Positions 63,396 through 64,000 of a stretch of 64,000 nucleotides of DNA are shown piece by piece. The position numbers and the translations under genes are program-made. A model generated the notes under the pieces. That model was not told the DNA's origin. It worked only from the letters and a program-made list of their open reading frames with translations, and ran no database searches. Numbering within the stretch: the stretch's first letter is position 1; every line of letters begins with the position of its first letter. The stretch comes from Micromonospora narathiwatensis (lineage in GTDB: Bacteria > Actinomycetota > Actinomycetes > Mycobacteriales > Micromonosporaceae), in NCBI RefSeq assembly GCF_900089605.1, contig NZ_LT594324.1, positions 5,394,001-5,458,000 on the forward strand, given 5' to 3'.

Positions 63396-63959
63396 ATGGC
63401 TTCCTGGTCCGAATTCGCCGCCGACGAGCCCCGACTCGCCGACGAGATCCGCCTTCTCCTGCAGCAGTACGGGCCGGGCTTCGGCTACCTCGCCACGGTC
63501 CGCGCCGACGGCGGTCCCCGGGTCCACCCGGTCTCCCCGGTCATCACCGACGAGGGGCTCTACTGCTTCGTCATCGAGTCGCCCAAGCGCCGCGACCTCG
63601 AACGCGACGGCCGCTACGCGCTGCACTCGTTCCCGCCGGAGGAGCGCGACGACGAGGCGTACGTCGCCGGCTGGGCCCTTCCGGTTACCGACCCGGTCAC
63701 CGTGGCCCGGGTGGCCGCGCTTGGCCGGGCCGCGCCGCAGGTCGACTGGCGGCTGTTCGAGTTCACCGTCGACGTGGCGATGCTGACCCGGCGCGACCAG
63801 GCGACCCACCTCGGGGCGACCCACCTCGGGGCGGGCCGGCCGCAGGTGCGGGTCTGGCTCGACCCGCGGGCGGCCGGCCCGACGCGGCGGTCCGACGTGG
63901 CGTCGTCCGAGGCCCGGCGTGGCCGCCACGGCTTCGACACCCGTCGCCCGGCCGCCTGA
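63396..63959 (+). CDS. Pyridoxamine 5'-phosphate oxidase-like flavin-split-barrel protein
   Basis: The protein has 187 residues; ATG 63396 is probably leaderless. The split barrel is seen in [40 protein letters not shown] and [20 protein letters not shown], typical of F420- or flavin-binding PNPOx-like proteins. Substrate cannot be told from sequence; these proteins reduce or oxidise small cofactors or heme-like compounds. The C-terminal 35 residues are basic and disordered and include a tandem [10 protein letters not shown]. The promoter contains a LexA-type box, so DNA damage may induce it. The gene ends 41 bases before the window edge. Confidence 0.85.
   Translation: MASWSEFAADEPRLADEIRLLLQQYGPGFGYLATVRADGGPRVHPVSPVITDEGLYCFVIESPKRRDLERDGRYALHSFPPEERDDEAYVAGWALPVTDPVTVARVAALGRAAPQVDWRLFEFTVDVAMLTRRDQATHLGATHLGAGRPQVRVWLDPRAAGPTRRSDVASSEARRGRHGFDTRRPAA
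63799..63828. repeat. 15-bp tandem duplication in the flavin-split-barrel gene
   Basis: GCGACCCACCTCGGG occurs twice in direct tandem and encodes [10 protein letters not shown] without changing frame. It lies at the start of the disordered C-terminal tail and is probably a recent slippage product. Confidence 0.7.
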
Positions 63960-64000
63960 GCCCCCCAAAAGCCGGTGCCGGCCCCGTCGTCGGACGGGAC

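Overview
The window is high-GC actinobacterial chromosome. The order fhaA-fhaB-pstP-rodA-pbpA-pknA-pknB, followed by trpG/pabA, a class E sortase, a DUF881 protein and crgA, is the conserved origin-proximal cell-wall and growth-control locus of Actinobacteria. The single-chain biotin carboxylase, XRE/DUF397 pair, paired NlpC/P60 hydrolases and overall gene style suggest Micromonosporaceae (Micromonospora-like). That assignment is inference from gene content and order; no 16S rRNA gene is present.

Layout. 1-3550: end of an unknown gene, a broken SigE-family sigma factor, and a two-gene minus operon for extracytoplasmic proteins (PQQ-type propeller, zinc metallopeptidase-like). 3821-9466: SGNH hydrolase, amidohydrolase-like protein, rhodanese, a membrane protein fused to a lipase-like domain, a small membrane protein and an MFS transporter. 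9580-14218: an HSP90-like ATPase overlapping a 948-residue TPR protein. 14314-20303: TetR regulator and branched-chain acyl-CoA catabolism (biotin carboxylase, HMG-CoA lyase, carboxyltransferase, acyl-CoA dehydrogenase). 20437-30197: XRE/NB-ARC regulator, divergent MarR/YceI pair, a GCS2-family ligase, membrane proteins and two PASTA proteins. 30828-33275: an XRE/DUF5753 regulator split by an ISAs1-family element, followed by its DUF397 partner. 33435-38768: small unknowns, a secreted subtilase, a CpsF/TagA glycosyltransferase with a sugar-nucleotide epimerase, and tRNA-Leu(CAG). 39005-52160: the Ser/Thr kinase and cell-wall locus. 52569-57998: Fe-S oxidoreductase, GPP34 protein and two CNNM/CBS membrane proteins. 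58168-62692: two NlpC/P60 endopeptidases flanking a peptidoglycan amidase, one of them behind a c-di-AMP (ydaO) riboswitch. 62739-63959: dCTP deaminase and a flavin-split-barrel protein divergently transcribed around a LexA-type box.

How the genes work together. Much of the window concerns the cell envelope. PknA/PknB sense and signal through FHA proteins and are reversed by PstP. RodA/PbpA build peptidoglycan and CrgA links this to division. Sortase, amidase, NlpC/P60 proteins and the CpsF pair remodel or decorate the wall, and c-di-AMP feeds in through the riboswitch. A second block degrades leucine-type acyl-CoAs. At least seven genes have a TANNNT -10 box 5-8 nt before the start codon and no convincing ribosome binding site, so leaderless transcription appears common. 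The most notable items are the clean IS insertion with 10-bp target duplication, the HSP90/TPR pair, the riboswitch present on only one of two paralogous hydrolases, a LexA-like box on a leaderless promoter, and three matching CRP-like intergenic sites.
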